A stretch of 64,000 nt of DNA from Clostridia bacterium (lineage in GTDB: Bacteria > Bacillota > Clostridia > Peptostreptococcales > Acidaminobacteraceae), in contig JAGYOH010000013.1 in the NCBI GenBank assembly GCA_018399635.1, positions 33,465 to 97,464 of the forward strand, written 5' to 3'. Positions 17,679 through 28,500 of the stretch are shown piece after piece. The first letter of the stretch is position 1. Every line of letters starts with the position of its first letter. The position numbers were made by a program, and so were the translations under genes. The notes under the pieces are model-generated. The model had not been told where the DNA came from. It did not search any database and was given only the letters and a program-made list of their open reading frames with translations.

Positions 17679-19070
17679 GTGCAGAAATATGATATGATCG
17701 TGATCGGCATGGGACCGGCAGGCATGGTGGTTTCGGGAATGGCTTCCCAGATGGGGATGAAGATTCTGGGTGTGGATGCCAAGAAGGTCGGGGGAGAGTG
17801 TCTCAACAACGGTTGCATTCCCTCCAAGTCCCTGCTCAAAATGGCCAATCTCAAGCATGCGGCCGACCATCTCGAGGGCAAAGGCCTGGAACTGGCCGGC
17901 GAGGTCAAGGTCCTCAATCCTCTGGGGGTCGTGAACCAGCAGCTGAGGATGCTCACCGGTGACAACCTGCTCAAGAAATTCCACCTGGTGGATCTCATCA
18001 TCAAGGAAGGCTACGGCCGCTTTGTGGATGACCATACCGTGGAAGTCGCCGGAGTGAAATACACGGCGGACCTGATTTTCATCGCCACGGGGACCGAACC
18101 CTTCATTCCACCGATTCCGGGTCTGGACCAGGTGCCGGTGATCACCAATCTCAATGTGTTTGAAGAAAGGCCCGTCCCTGAACGCCTGCTGATCATCGGC
18201 GGCGGGGCCATCGGCTCTGAAATGGCCCAGGCCTTCAACCGCCTGGGTTCTGAAGTGGTTCTGGCCCAGATGGACGCCCACCTGCTCCCCAACGGGGACG
18301 AAGAGGCGGCCCGGGTCCTGGAAACCGCCTTTGACAGGGAGGGCATCAAGGTCCTCAATTCCACCGGCATCACCAAGGTGGCCAAGGGGAAGAAGGGGAT
18401 CGAAATGCACACGGACCAGGGAGTTTTCTACGGCGATGAAATCCTGGTGGCCACGGGAAGAAAGCCGGTCCTCGAACCCTTGAATCTGGAGGCGGCGGGC
18501 ATCGAATACACCAAGAAGGGCATCACCGTGGATGAATTCAACCGCACCAGCAAAAAGCACATCTACGCCGTGGGGGACTGCAACGGCCAGTGGCTCCTGT
18601 CCCACGCCGCCATGCACCAGGGCATGGTTTCCCTCATGCAGGCCATGAGCGGGGCCGAGGACCAGAAATACAACCGGGACAACTATCCGGTTCCCTGGTC
18701 GGTCTTCACCGATCCCGAAGTCGCCCAGGTGGGTCTGACGGAGGCCCAGGCCAAGGCCCGGGGCATTGACTGCTTCGTGGTCAAGGAGGAGTACAAGACC
18801 TACGCCAGAGCCATCACCGACGGGGCCACCCAGGGCTTTGTCAAGGTCATCACGGACCTCAAGGGGACCGTCTACGGGGCCACCATCGTGGGAGAGCTGG
18901 CCTCGGAACTGATCCAGGAATGGACCATGATCATGAGCAACCGGCTGACCATGATGAACGTCCTCATGATGCAGCACAGCTTCCCGACCCTGGGACTGCT
19001 CAACAAGAACCTCAGCGAAACCTGGATGATGAGGGTGGCTCAGCAGGGAGACCTCAGAAAAATGCTGTAA
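17679..19070 (+). CDS. FAD-dependent pyridine nucleotide-disulfide oxidoreductase (Lpd/MerA-like)
   Basis: This 463-aa flavoprotein of the dihydrolipoamide dehydrogenase fold has FAD motif VIGMGPAGM, redox disulfide GGECLNNGCIPSK, NAD motif LIIGGGAIGSEMAQAFNRLG and YAVGDCNG. The C-terminal dimer motif reads QHSFPTLGLLNKN instead of HAHPTLSE, so the active-site His is kept but its Glu partner is absent. No 2-oxo-acid dehydrogenase genes are nearby, so a role other than Lpd is likely, such as thiol or quinone reduction. GTG at 17679 has AAGGA with 8-base spacing. It is monocistronic with a terminator. Confidence 0.85.
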   Translation: MQKYDMIVIGMGPAGMVVSGMASQMGMKILGVDAKKVGGECLNNGCIPSKSLLKMANLKHAADHLEGKGLELAGEVKVLNPLGVVNQQLRMLTGDNLLKKFHLVDLIIKEGYGRFVDDHTVEVAGVKYTADLIFIATGTEPFIPPIPGLDQVPVITNLNVFEERPVPERLLIIGGGAIGSEMAQAFNRLGSEVVLAQMDAHLLPNGDEEAARVLETAFDREGIKVLNSTGITKVAKGKKGIEMHTDQGVFYGDEILVATGRKPVLEPLNLEAAGIEYTKKGITVDEFNRTSKKHIYAVGDCNGQWLLSHAAMHQGMVSLMQAMSGAEDQKYNRDNYPVPWSVFTDPEVAQVGLTEAQAKARGIDCFVVKEEYKTYARAITDGATQGFVKVITDLKGTVYGATIVGELASELIQEWTMIMSNRLTMMNVLMMQHSFPTLGLLNKNLSETWMMRVAQQGDLRKML

Positions 19071-19075
19071 AGGAG

Positions 19076-19104
19076 AAGGATGGGCTTTTGTCCATCCTTT
19101 TTTT
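19076..19104 (+). terminator. Rho-independent terminator
   Basis: AAGGATGG pairs with CCATCCTT around GCTTTTGT and is followed by a T-run. Confidence 0.88.
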
Positions 19105-19183
19105 GTGTCTGTCTAATGATTCGACGAGCCCCATTGCTTTTGCCAGGAATTGTGAAATAATGGGGATGAAGGAGGTTTTTCTT

Positions 19184-20107
19184 TTGAATACGTATCGCTA
19201 TTTGTATGGTCCCGTGCCCTCGAGGCGGATGGGGATCAGTCTGGGCATCAGCCCCATTCCCCAGGGCACCTGCAACCACGCCTGCGTCTACTGCCAGCTG
19301 GGGCGGACCAGCCATATGACCAATACCCCTGAAATGTTTTTCGAGGTGGAGGCGATTCTCGAGGAATTCAGGACCTGGCAAAAGACCGGCAAGGCCGTGG
19401 ACGTCATCACCATCGTGGGGGAGGGGGAACCCACCCTCTACAAGGGTCTCGGAGACCTGCTGAGGGGACTCAAGGCCCTGACGCGGATCCCCGTGGCCGT
19501 CATCACCAACGGGGCCCTGCTCTATGATCCGGCGGTTTCCGAGGCCCTCCAGGCCGCGGACATCGTCCTTCCCTCGGTGGACGCTCCCGATGAAGCCGTC
19601 TACAAAAGAATCAACCGGCCCCACGGCCAGCTCCAATACCGCCGGGTCACGGAGGGCCTTGTGGCATTTTCCAGGGTCTACAAGGGCCAGCTGTGGATCG
19701 AGACCATGCTGGTCAAGGGGGTCAACGACGATGACGAGGCCCTTTTCGGTTTAAAAAAACTCATGGATGAGATTCACCACGACCGGATCTACATCAATAC
19801 ACCGGTGCGTCCTCCCGCGGAATCCGAGGTGGAGGAACCCTCGAAGGACCGGGTGGAAAGGGCCATCGAAATCCTGGGGGGCATCGCCATCGACCACCTG
19901 GTCAGCGAGGGATTCTCCAGCGACATCGAGGATGACTTCCAGGCGGTCCTCAGCATCATCAAGCGTCATCCCATGAACCAGTTCGAGGTGAAGAGCTTCC
20001 TCGCCATCCGGGGAAACCCGGACCCCGAGGGTCTGCTCGCCCGTCTGGAAGCCTCGGAGGCGGTCAAGGTGGTGGCCTACAAGGGCTATCAGACCTACCG
20101 GGGCTGA
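19184..20107 (+). CDS. Radical SAM protein of the COG0731 type
   Basis: This 307-aa protein has the opening YGPVPSRRMGISLGISPIP characteristic of COG0731, followed by the radical-SAM cluster motif CNHACVYC and GEGEPTLYKGL. The C-terminal ~80 residues form a small winged-helix-like extension. It is an Fe-S/SAM enzyme acting on an unknown substrate; COG0731 is related to wybutosine-type enzymes. I choose TTG at 19184, because AAGGAGG lies 8 bases before it, whereas the ATG codons upstream lie before the ribosome site. Confidence 0.85.
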   Translation: MNTYRYLYGPVPSRRMGISLGISPIPQGTCNHACVYCQLGRTSHMTNTPEMFFEVEAILEEFRTWQKTGKAVDVITIVGEGEPTLYKGLGDLLRGLKALTRIPVAVITNGALLYDPAVSEALQAADIVLPSVDAPDEAVYKRINRPHGQLQYRRVTEGLVAFSRVYKGQLWIETMLVKGVNDDDEALFGLKKLMDEIHHDRIYINTPVRPPAESEVEEPSKDRVERAIEILGGIAIDHLVSEGFSSDIEDDFQAVLSIIKRHPMNQFEVKSFLAIRGNPDPEGLLARLEASEAVKVVAYKGYQTYRG

Positions 20108-20194
20108 AGGACCCGGGATTCTCAATAATTTACAGTGCAAAAGCCCGCCTTTTGAGGTAGAATTGACTTGAGATTTTTTCAAGGGAGGTGGGGC

Positions 20195-21562
20195 ATGAGT
20201 CGCAAGGTATCCATGATGGACCACAACGTCACACAGACCATCCTGAAGCTCACGGGCCCCATGATTTTCGGCATGCTGGGGATGATGATCTACAATCTCA
20301 TCGACACCTATTACGTGAGCATGCTGGGGACCAATGAACTGGCGGCCCTGTCCTTCACCTACCCGGTGGTCCTCATCGTCAATTCCATTTCCCTGGGCAT
20401 CGGCATGGGGACCACCTCGGTGGTGGCCCGGGCCATGGGGGAGGACCGCTTCGACCTGGTGGTCCGCCGGTCCACGGATTCCCTGATTCTGGGCCTTGTG
20501 CTCTCCGTGATCTTTTCCATCATCGGCGTGGCCACCATCCGTCCGGTCTTTCACCTGCTGGGTGCCGAGGGGGACATCCTCGAGATTATTGTGAGCTACA
20601 TGCGGATCTGGTTCATCGGCAGCGCCTTCGTGGTGGTGCCCATGATCGGCAACAGCGTGCTCCGTGCCCTGGGGGATACCAAGACCCCCAGTTACGTCAT
20701 GCTCTTTTCCGCCCTGACCAACGCCCTCCTGGATCCTGTTCTGATCTTCGGCCTGGGCCCCTTTCCCAGGCTCGAGGTGCCGGGGGCGGCCATCGCCACC
20801 GTCATTGCCCGGATGATCACCTTTGTCGCGGCCCTCTATCTCCTGGTCCACCGGGAAAGGGTCATCTCCTTCAAGGCCGTGGCCGTGAGAGACCTGGCCG
20901 CTTCCTTCAAGGGGATTCTCTATATCGGGGCCCCCAACGCCTTTATCCGCATGGTCCAGCCCTTCGGGACGGGGATCATCACCGCCCTCCTGGCCACCAT
21001 CGGTGTGGAGGCGGTGGCGGGATTCGGCATCGCCGCCAAACTTGAGCGCTTCGCCATCATCATCACGGCGGCCCTGGCCGTGGTGATGATTCCCTATATC
21101 GGACAGAACTACGGGGCCAGGGCCTACGGCCGGATCAGGGAGGGCCTGAGGGCGAGTTACCGGATCATCGCGATTTCCTCCTCGGTGATCTACCTGGTCC
21201 TCTATTTTTCAGCCCCCTTCATCGGCGGCCTCTTCAGCAGGGATTCCGAGGTCATCAGGGTCTTCGTCATGTATGCCCGGATCGTGCCTCTTTTCTACGG
21301 CATCTACGGCATCCAGCTCATGGGCAACTCCTTCTTCAACGCGGTGAACGCCCCCTTTGTCGCCGCCTCCATCACCGTCCTGCAGATGTTCATCGTCTTC
21401 ATCCCTCTGGCCTATTTTTTCAGAGGAATTTTCGGCTATGCCGGGGTCTTCTTCGCCCTCGGTCTCTCCTTCCTGATCACCGGAGTCGTGGCCTACGCCA
21501 TGATGCTCAGGCGCATGGATTCCTGGACTGGAGAGGAAGAGCCCACCCCTACAAGGAGGTAA
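20195..21562 (+). CDS. MATE family efflux transporter
   Basis: This 455-aa integral membrane protein has 12 predicted helices and the two-lobed MATE pattern (MIFGMLGMMIYNLIDTYYVS in helix 1; PFGTGIITALLATIGVEAVAGFGIAAKLERF in the second half). It should exchange cations for drugs or metabolites at the inner membrane. GGGAGGTGGGGC precedes ATG at 20195. The pyridoxamine kinase gene starts 4 bp after the stop, so the two are one operon. The substrate is unknown. Confidence 0.92.
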   Translation: MSRKVSMMDHNVTQTILKLTGPMIFGMLGMMIYNLIDTYYVSMLGTNELAALSFTYPVVLIVNSISLGIGMGTTSVVARAMGEDRFDLVVRRSTDSLILGLVLSVIFSIIGVATIRPVFHLLGAEGDILEIIVSYMRIWFIGSAFVVVPMIGNSVLRALGDTKTPSYVMLFSALTNALLDPVLIFGLGPFPRLEVPGAAIATVIARMITFVAALYLLVHRERVISFKAVAVRDLAASFKGILYIGAPNAFIRMVQPFGTGIITALLATIGVEAVAGFGIAAKLERFAIIITAALAVVMIPYIGQNYGARAYGRIREGLRASYRIIAISSSVIYLVLYFSAPFIGGLFSRDSEVIRVFVMYARIVPLFYGIYGIQLMGNSFFNAVNAPFVAASITVLQMFIVFIPLAYFFRGIFGYAGVFFALGLSFLITGVVAYAMMLRRMDSWTGEEEPTPTRR

Positions 21563-21566
21563 CACC

Positions 21567-22448
21567 ATGCACAAGACCAATCCGGTCAAAAAAGTGATGG
21601 CCATTCACGACCTTTCAGGCTTCGGCAGGGCCTCCCTGTCCGCCATCATTCCCATCCTCTCCACCATGGGAACCCAGGTCTGCCCCGTCCCCACCGCCAT
21701 CCTCTCCACCCATACGGGGAATTTTGAAAATTTCATCTACGTGGATCTCACCGACACCATGGAGGCCTATATTGACCACTGGAAGTCCCTGGACCTTGCC
21801 TTCGACTGCGTCTACAGCGGATTCCTGGGCGGCATCCGGCAGATCGAGATCGTTTCAAGGGCCATCGACCTTTTCAAGACCGAGGACAATTTTGTGGTGG
21901 TGGACCCGGTGATGGGGGACGACGGCGAGTTGTACCAGACCATGGACGAGACCATGGTGGAGGCCATGAAGCACCTGGTGCAGAAGGCGGACATCATCAC
22001 CCCCAACTACACCGAGGCGGCCCTCCTGCTGGGAAAACCCTATGATCTGACCATCGACGAGGAGGAGATCAAGGTCTGGCTCAGAGCCCTGTCGGCCATG
22101 GGACCCCAGATCGTGATCCTCACCAGCGTGCCCCACGACGACAACCACAAACGCACCTCGGTCATGGCCTTCAACCGGGACCACGATGTCTTCTGGAAGG
22201 TCACCTGCGACTACATTCCCGCCTACTATCCCGGGACGGGGGACGCCTTCGCCAGCGTGGTCATCGGCTCCCTTCTCCAGGGGGATTCCCTGCCCATCGC
22301 CCTCGAGCGGGGGGTCCAGTTCATCACCACGGGGATCAAGGCCAGCTACGGCTTCGATTATCCCAAGCGGGAGGGGATTCTCCTGGAACGGGTCCTGGAT
22401 TCCCTGAAGCTGCCGGTGATGACCTCGAGCTACGAGCTCGTCAAGTGA
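21567..22448 (+). CDS. pdxY: Pyridoxamine/pyridoxal kinase
   Basis: This 293-aa ribokinase-fold kinase is of the clostridial pyridoxamine kinase type, phosphorylating B6 vitamers in salvage. Hallmarks are IHDLSGFGRASLSAIIPILS, TGNFENF, VVDPVMGDDGELY, DIITPNYTEAALLLG and the anion-hole/catalytic YYPGTGDAFASVV with Asp. ATG at 21567 follows AAGGAGGTAACACC. It is coupled to the MATE gene and closed by a strong terminator. Confidence 0.9.
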   Translation: MHKTNPVKKVMAIHDLSGFGRASLSAIIPILSTMGTQVCPVPTAILSTHTGNFENFIYVDLTDTMEAYIDHWKSLDLAFDCVYSGFLGGIRQIEIVSRAIDLFKTEDNFVVVDPVMGDDGELYQTMDETMVEAMKHLVQKADIITPNYTEAALLLGKPYDLTIDEEEIKVWLRALSAMGPQIVILTSVPHDDNHKRTSVMAFNRDHDVFWKVTCDYIPAYYPGTGDAFASVVIGSLLQGDSLPIALERGVQFITTGIKASYGFDYPKREGILLERVLDSLKLPVMTSSYELVK

Positions 22449-22457
22449 ATATTCAAA

Positions 22458-22504
22458 AAATAAAGCGGGGGGAAGTCAAGAGACTTCCTCCCGCTGGTTT
22501 TTTT
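22458..22504. terminator. Bidirectional terminator
   Basis: AGCGGGGGGAAGTC pairs with GACTTCCTCCCGCT around AAGA, with a T-run on the plus strand and an A-run on the left that serves the minus gene ending at 22510. Confidence 0.87.
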
Positions 22505-22509
22505 GCCCG

Positions 22510-25500
22510 TCAATCCGGTGACAGGGTCACCCGGACCTTGTAGAGGTGGGGATGGTCCGACAGGGGCAGCCGGTTGCCCGGCAGGGCCTTTTCGTCCAGG
22601 GTGATCCTGACCCTTCCCCTGGAGATATGGTGGGGGTTGGTCACCTTGATTTCATAGAGGGCTTCACCGTTGCGGTAGGAAATTTCATAGCCGTCCCAGG
22701 CCTTGGGGATGCAGGGATCGATTTCGAGCTGGTCCTTTCTTTGACGGATTCCCAGGATGGATTCGATGCCCACCCGGTAGAGCCAGCCGGCGGCGCCGGT
22801 GTACCAGGTCCACCCGCCCCGGCCCACCTGGTCCTTGGCATTGTAGATGTCCGCGGCGATGACGTAGGGCTCCACCTTGTAGTGGTTGGCGGTGTAGACC
22901 GACCGGGAGTGGACGATGGGGCTGAGCATCATGTAGAGGTCGAAGGCCTTGGTGCCTTCGCCGAGGCGGGTGAAGGCCTCGATGACCCAGGCGGCGGCGT
23001 GGGTATACTGGCCGCCGTTCTCCCGGATGCCCCCGGCGTAGCTCATGATGTAGCCGGGGTTTTTCTCCCACCGGTCAAAGGGCGGGGTGAAGAGGAGAAT
23101 CAGGCCCTGGTCCTTGAGAATCAGGTGGTTCTCCACGCTTTCCATGGCCTTTTTCGCCTTGTCGGGGTCGCCCTGGCCGGAAATCACCGACCAGGTCTGG
23201 GCGATGGAGTCGATCATGCACTCCGGGTTGACGATGGAGCCCAGGGGGCTGCCGTCATCGAAGAAGGCCCGTTTGTACCAGGAGCCGTCCCAGGCCTGGG
23301 TGTTCAGGTTCTGGCTCAGGTTCACGAGATGTTCCGAATAGATGGCGGCCTTTTGAGAATCCCCACGGGCTTCACAGATGGGGATGAAGCCTTTGAGAAT
23401 GACTGTAAGAAACCAGCCCAGCCAGACGCTTTCCCCCCTGCCTTCGATGCCTACCAGATTCATGCCGTCGTTCCAGTCGCCTCCCCCCATGAGGGGAAGA
23501 CCGTGGACCCCGCATTCAAGACCCCGGTCGACGGCCCGCAGACAGTGGTCGTAAAGGGTGGCGGTTTCCTTTGAAACCCCGGGATTGAAGTAGCGCTCGG
23601 TCTCCCCGGGTGCCAGGACCTCCCCGGTGACGAAGGGCATCCGGTGGTCCAGGAGGGCGGTATCCTCCGTGGCTTCGAGGTAGCGGAGGAGGGCATAGGG
23701 GAGCCACAGAAAATCGTCCCTGAACCGGGTCCGGATGCCTCTCAAGGGCCGGCCCTCATGCCACCAGTGGAGGACGTCCCCCTCGGGAAACTGCCGCCTG
23801 GCGTGGAGGAGGATCTGCTTTCTGGCCAGGGAGGCGTCGAGGATGATCAGATTGACGGCATCCTGCAGCTGGTCCCGGAAGCCCAGGGCCCCGGAGGTCT
23901 GATAAAAGCCGGTCCGGGCCTTCAAGCGGCTGTTGATGGTCTGGTAGGGCAGCCAGTCGTTGAAGAGGATGTCGAATTTGCGGTCCGGTGTCTTGATCCT
24001 GAGGCGACCCAGGAGGGTCCGCCAGGAGTCCTTCACCGCTTCGAGGGCGTTCCGGGCGTAGTCGGGGTCCCGGTAGGCCTGGCTGAGGTGACGGGCCTTT
24101 TGGAGGGAATCCGCCGCCCCCATGAAGACCACCGTCTGCCGGCTTTCCCCCGGGGCCAGGGTGAGGTCCATCTGGATGCCCCCGGCGGGATCCAGGCCGC
24201 CCCCGGTCTGTTGGATCAGCTTGTCATACCCCAGGAGGGCTTCTTCCCTCAAATGGCGGGCATGGCCGGTGAAGGCGACGGGGGGGATGGAGGCCCCCAT
24301 GAAGAGGAGCTTGTCCCCGTGCTCCAGGTGGTAGGGGTTCTTGAAATAGAGGCCCGCCGCCTGGTCATAGTAGCTGACCAGGTGTTTTTTGGTTTTTTGT
24401 GCATGGATGCCCAGGACGGGATCCACCCGGTAATAGAGGCTCAGGGTCCTGGTCCTGGCCGTGTCGTTGGTCAGGGTGACGAGGCTGACCTTGACGGCAT
24501 CGGTTTTGGGGACGAAGACCGTCAGGGTCTGGCGGATGCCCCGGTTTCTGGAATCGAAAAGGGTGTAACCCCTGCCGTGGGTCACTTCAAAGGGGACCTC
24601 CCTGCCCAGGGGATCCGGAGTCAGGCTCCAGAGGTCTCCGTACTCCCGGTCCTTGAGATAAAGCACCTCATGGGGCGTATTGAAAAGGGGGTCGTTGACC
24701 CAGGGGGTGAGCTTGAATTCGTTGGCGTTGTAGGCATAGGTGCAGCCCCCGCCGTTTTCTGAGACGATGGCGCCCAGGTGCTCGTTGGCCAGGATGTTGA
24801 CCCAGGGGAGGGGGGTGGTGCCGCCAACCTCCAGCCGGATCATGTAGGCGTGGTCCTTTTCGGTGAAGCCGCCGTAGCCGTTGAAGTAGGTGAGGTTCTC
24901 CACCTTCTGGAGGGGATGGCGGGCTTCACGGTCATCACTCTTGGTGCGGGGCGGAGGGGTCTTTCTTTCGGTCTTCATCTGCAGCTGGTCCTTGAGGGGG
25001 GCTTTGGCCTTGAAGATGAGGTCCGCCGTGGCATGGAGGAGGTGCCTGTCGCCTTCCTCCACCTGGCTGCCCTTGAGGGTGAAGATGCCCAGGCTGGCGG
25101 GATCCGTGACAAAGCCGAACTTCTTGTAGATCATCTCCTTCACCAGGTCTTCGAAATCACTCAAGTAGGACTGGGGACACAGACTCAGGATGACCAGGTC
25201 CACGTCAAGGCCCTTGAGCTTGAAGAATTCCTTGGCCTTGGTCAGGGTCCAGAGGCTTCTGGCGTCCTCCAGGTCATCGATGGTGATGAGAATCAGGGGT
25301 TTGTCTCCCGAGATGCCGAACTTGAAGAGCTCGCTCTGGGGGAGGGTGCTCTCTTCAATCAGGTGGCGGTAGTGGTGGCGGAGGGGACTGGGATAGACCA
25401 GGTGGGGGAACATGTCGAAGAAAAGACCGATTTCCGCCGGACTCAGGTCCAGATAACTCAGCTCCACCTGGGATTGGATGGTGCTGATTTCCAGCTGGTC

Positions 25501-28500
25501 CTTCACCATGTGGGGGTTCTTGTAGCTGCTGATGAGCTCCGTCAGATCCTCCTTGACCTGGGTGGCTCCGAGACTGAAGGTGACGACGGTCTTTTCGCCG
25601 GCTTCAAGCCGCAGCCGCTTGCGCAGACTGAAAATGGGCTCCAGGACGACTCCCCGGCTATAACCGAGGACCTTTTCGAGGGCGATGGGGTTGCTCAGAT
25701 TCCTCCCCCGGCCGACGAAGGCGGTGCGGTCGGTTTCATACTGGGTCTCCCCCTGGAGGTTGCCGGTGCACAAGAGGGTTTCAAAGAGGTAGAGGGGGGC
25801 TTCCGAGGCGTCCCGGGGTCTGAGACTGGCCGTCAAGGCTTCGGGACCGGCCAGGTAGTCCGTGGTGACGAAGAGGTTGTTGAAGGCCGGGTGGGTCACG
25901 TCCTGCTCATAGGTCTTCATGGAGAGTTCGGAATAGCTGGTGACCTCGAGGGTCACGGGGTGGGTATTCTGGTTGACCAGGGTCACTCGACGGATGGCCA
26001 CCGGGTCCTTGGGGGAAACGAAGACCTCGAGGTGGCTCAGGATGCCGTAGTCTCTTCGGATGATTTCTCCCTTGTTGAGGCTGAAACGGGCTTCGTAGCT
26101 CTGGGGGGCGGCCATGGCCTGGTCGTAGTGGATGGACCAGGATCTCGAGGCCTCGATGTCCTTGAAGTAGATGAGGGTGCCCTTGTAGGGACTGGCCGTC
26201 TCTTTTCGGAAGCGGGTGATGAGCCGGTCCCCGATCATGTCGTAACCCGTCCCCGTCTGGGTCAGAAGGAGGTGGTAGTGCTTGTTGGAAAGGATCGTTC
26301 CCTGGGGCAGGGGCCCCGGCATCTCCCTGGCGACCCTCAGGAAATTGACCGGGGTCACGGGGGTCTTGAAGATTTCCCGGGGTTCCTCCGCGATGGGCTT
26401 CACCGTGGGAATCCGGTAGGGGAGTTTTTCCTGAAGGAGGAAGTCTCCGGTCTTGACCAGGGTCAGGCCGTGGAAGCGCTCCTGCATGATTCCAGAGTTG
26501 ATGCCGTTGTTGATGGCCAGCAGACTCATCCCCATGTGATGGGCCATGTAGCTCTTGATGACCTTGTGGGACTGGCCGGGTTCCAGGCGGCCGGGGGTGT
26601 AGTCCACGGCCTCGAAGAGGCCGTAGGGACCCTGCAGGTCCGCCACTTTCCTGAGGGCTGTGAGATTGTCCAGGGCCTTGCGGTGGTGCATGCCCAGGGC
26701 CAGATAGGTGGCGTAGGGGGAGACCACGTAGTCGTTGACCAGACCCCGCTTGAAACCCAGACTTGGAACGCCGAAGGCCTTGTACTGGTAGTTCAGGTCC
26801 AGGTCGAAGGCGTAATAGGCGGATTCCGAGACCCCCCAGGGCCTGCCCTTTTCCAGGCCGTAGCGTTCCTGGGCCATGATGACGGAGTGGTAGGTTTCAT
26901 CGAAGAGACTTTCGTCGTAATTGCGCATGATGAGGTTGGGCATGAAATACTCGAACATGGTCCCGGACCAGGAGGCCATGGCCCGGTAGCCCTTGGAGAG
27001 GGTCAGGGTGCGGCTCAGGGCGTACCAGTGTTCCAGGGGGACCTGCTTGTGGAGGATGGCCACGAAGCTGGCCGTCCGGGCCTCCGAGGCCAGGAGGTCG
27101 TAGTAGCTGTCGGTGAGCACATGGTTCTCCTCGTCGTAACCGATGCTGAAAAGCCGCTTGTTGCGGTCGTAGAGGGGGGAGAAGTCCGTGGCCAGGATGA
27201 GCCGGTCGGTGATGTTGGCCATCCGGGTGATGGACCGGTTGAGATCCTCGAGATTGCCGATCATGGTCTTGATCTTGTCCTCCAGGTGGTTGAGATGGGC
27301 GGTGTCCGACAAGGGATCATGGCGTTCCTTTTTGAGGTCCATGAGGATCTTCACGTAGGCCGCCTTGAGGTCCATGAGACTCAGGGCCATGGGAATTTCC
27401 TGGATCTCCCCCTTGATTTTCAGATAATGGGGATCCGCCATCAGACCTTCTTCCCTTTCAGGATAGAGATAGAGGTCGTAGTAGCGGTGGTGTTCCCTCT
27501 GGAGTTCCAGGACCATCTGCAGGGTCTTGCTGCAGGGGGCGGGACTGCCGGCGCAGCGGTCCTTGAAGGCGGCGAGAAAATCGGACCACTCCTTGACGGT
27601 TTTGCCCCGGATGGTGGCGAAATCATCGAAAAAGGCCTCAAGTTCCGGATGACTGCAGCCCTCCAGGGCGCAGGTCTCCCTGAGCCCGTCGACGATGTCG
27701 TCGTCGATCACCGGCAGGGACCGGTATTCCTCCAGGGCGGCCTTGAGCACCATCAGGTAGCTCACCAGATTGCCGCTGTCCACGGTGGAGACGTAACGGG
27801 GTCTGAGGGTCTTCAGATCATCGGTCCGGTACCAGTTGTAGAGATGGCCGTGCCATTTTTCCAGGCGGTCGATGGTCAGCAGCATGTGGTTGAGGAGGCC
27901 GAACATCCTTGAGATGGAGATCATTCCCATGTCCCGGGCGCTGATGACGCTGAGGAGGCCCAGGCCGATATTGGTGGGGGAGGTGCGTCTGGCCTCCTCC
28001 CGGGGGGGATAGATCTGCAGGTTGTCCGGGGGCAGAAAGTGGTTTCGGGCCGTGAGGTATTCCTCGAAGTAGGACCAGATCATGCGGCCGTCCTGGCGGA
28101 GGGTGGTGATTTCCTCCCGGGTGAGGGGCAGGACCTTGGGCGGTTCCCGGCCGATGAAATAGGCCACCAGGGGGGCCAGGCCCCAGAGGAGGAGAAGGGG
28201 GGTGACCGCCAGGAGTTCATCGGGGCGAAGATACAGGATTCCCGTCAGGAAGACGAGAAGGAGGGGATAGAGGGCCTTCATTTCGAGAAACTGCGACCAA
28301 AGGTCCCTTTTGGCCCGTTTGTCCACCAGGGCGGCGGAGGTCCATTCTAAAAGTCTTTTGTGGCTGATGAGCAGCCGGTAGAGGGCCTTGAGGATGGCGG
28401 AGAGGGTCAGGACGGCTTCAAAGGGCAGGAAGATGAACTGCAAGAAGGTGTACTGGAAGGAACCCTTGAGATTGAATTTGATCCGGCGGCTTTTGCGGTA

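Noticed and set aside
24778..27912. A 1044-codon open frame on the plus strand opposite the glucan synthase
   Set aside because: It is a mirror frame of a GC-rich gene; it is rich in Gly, Val, Asp and Glu with no domain, while the minus frame carries a full conserved architecture.
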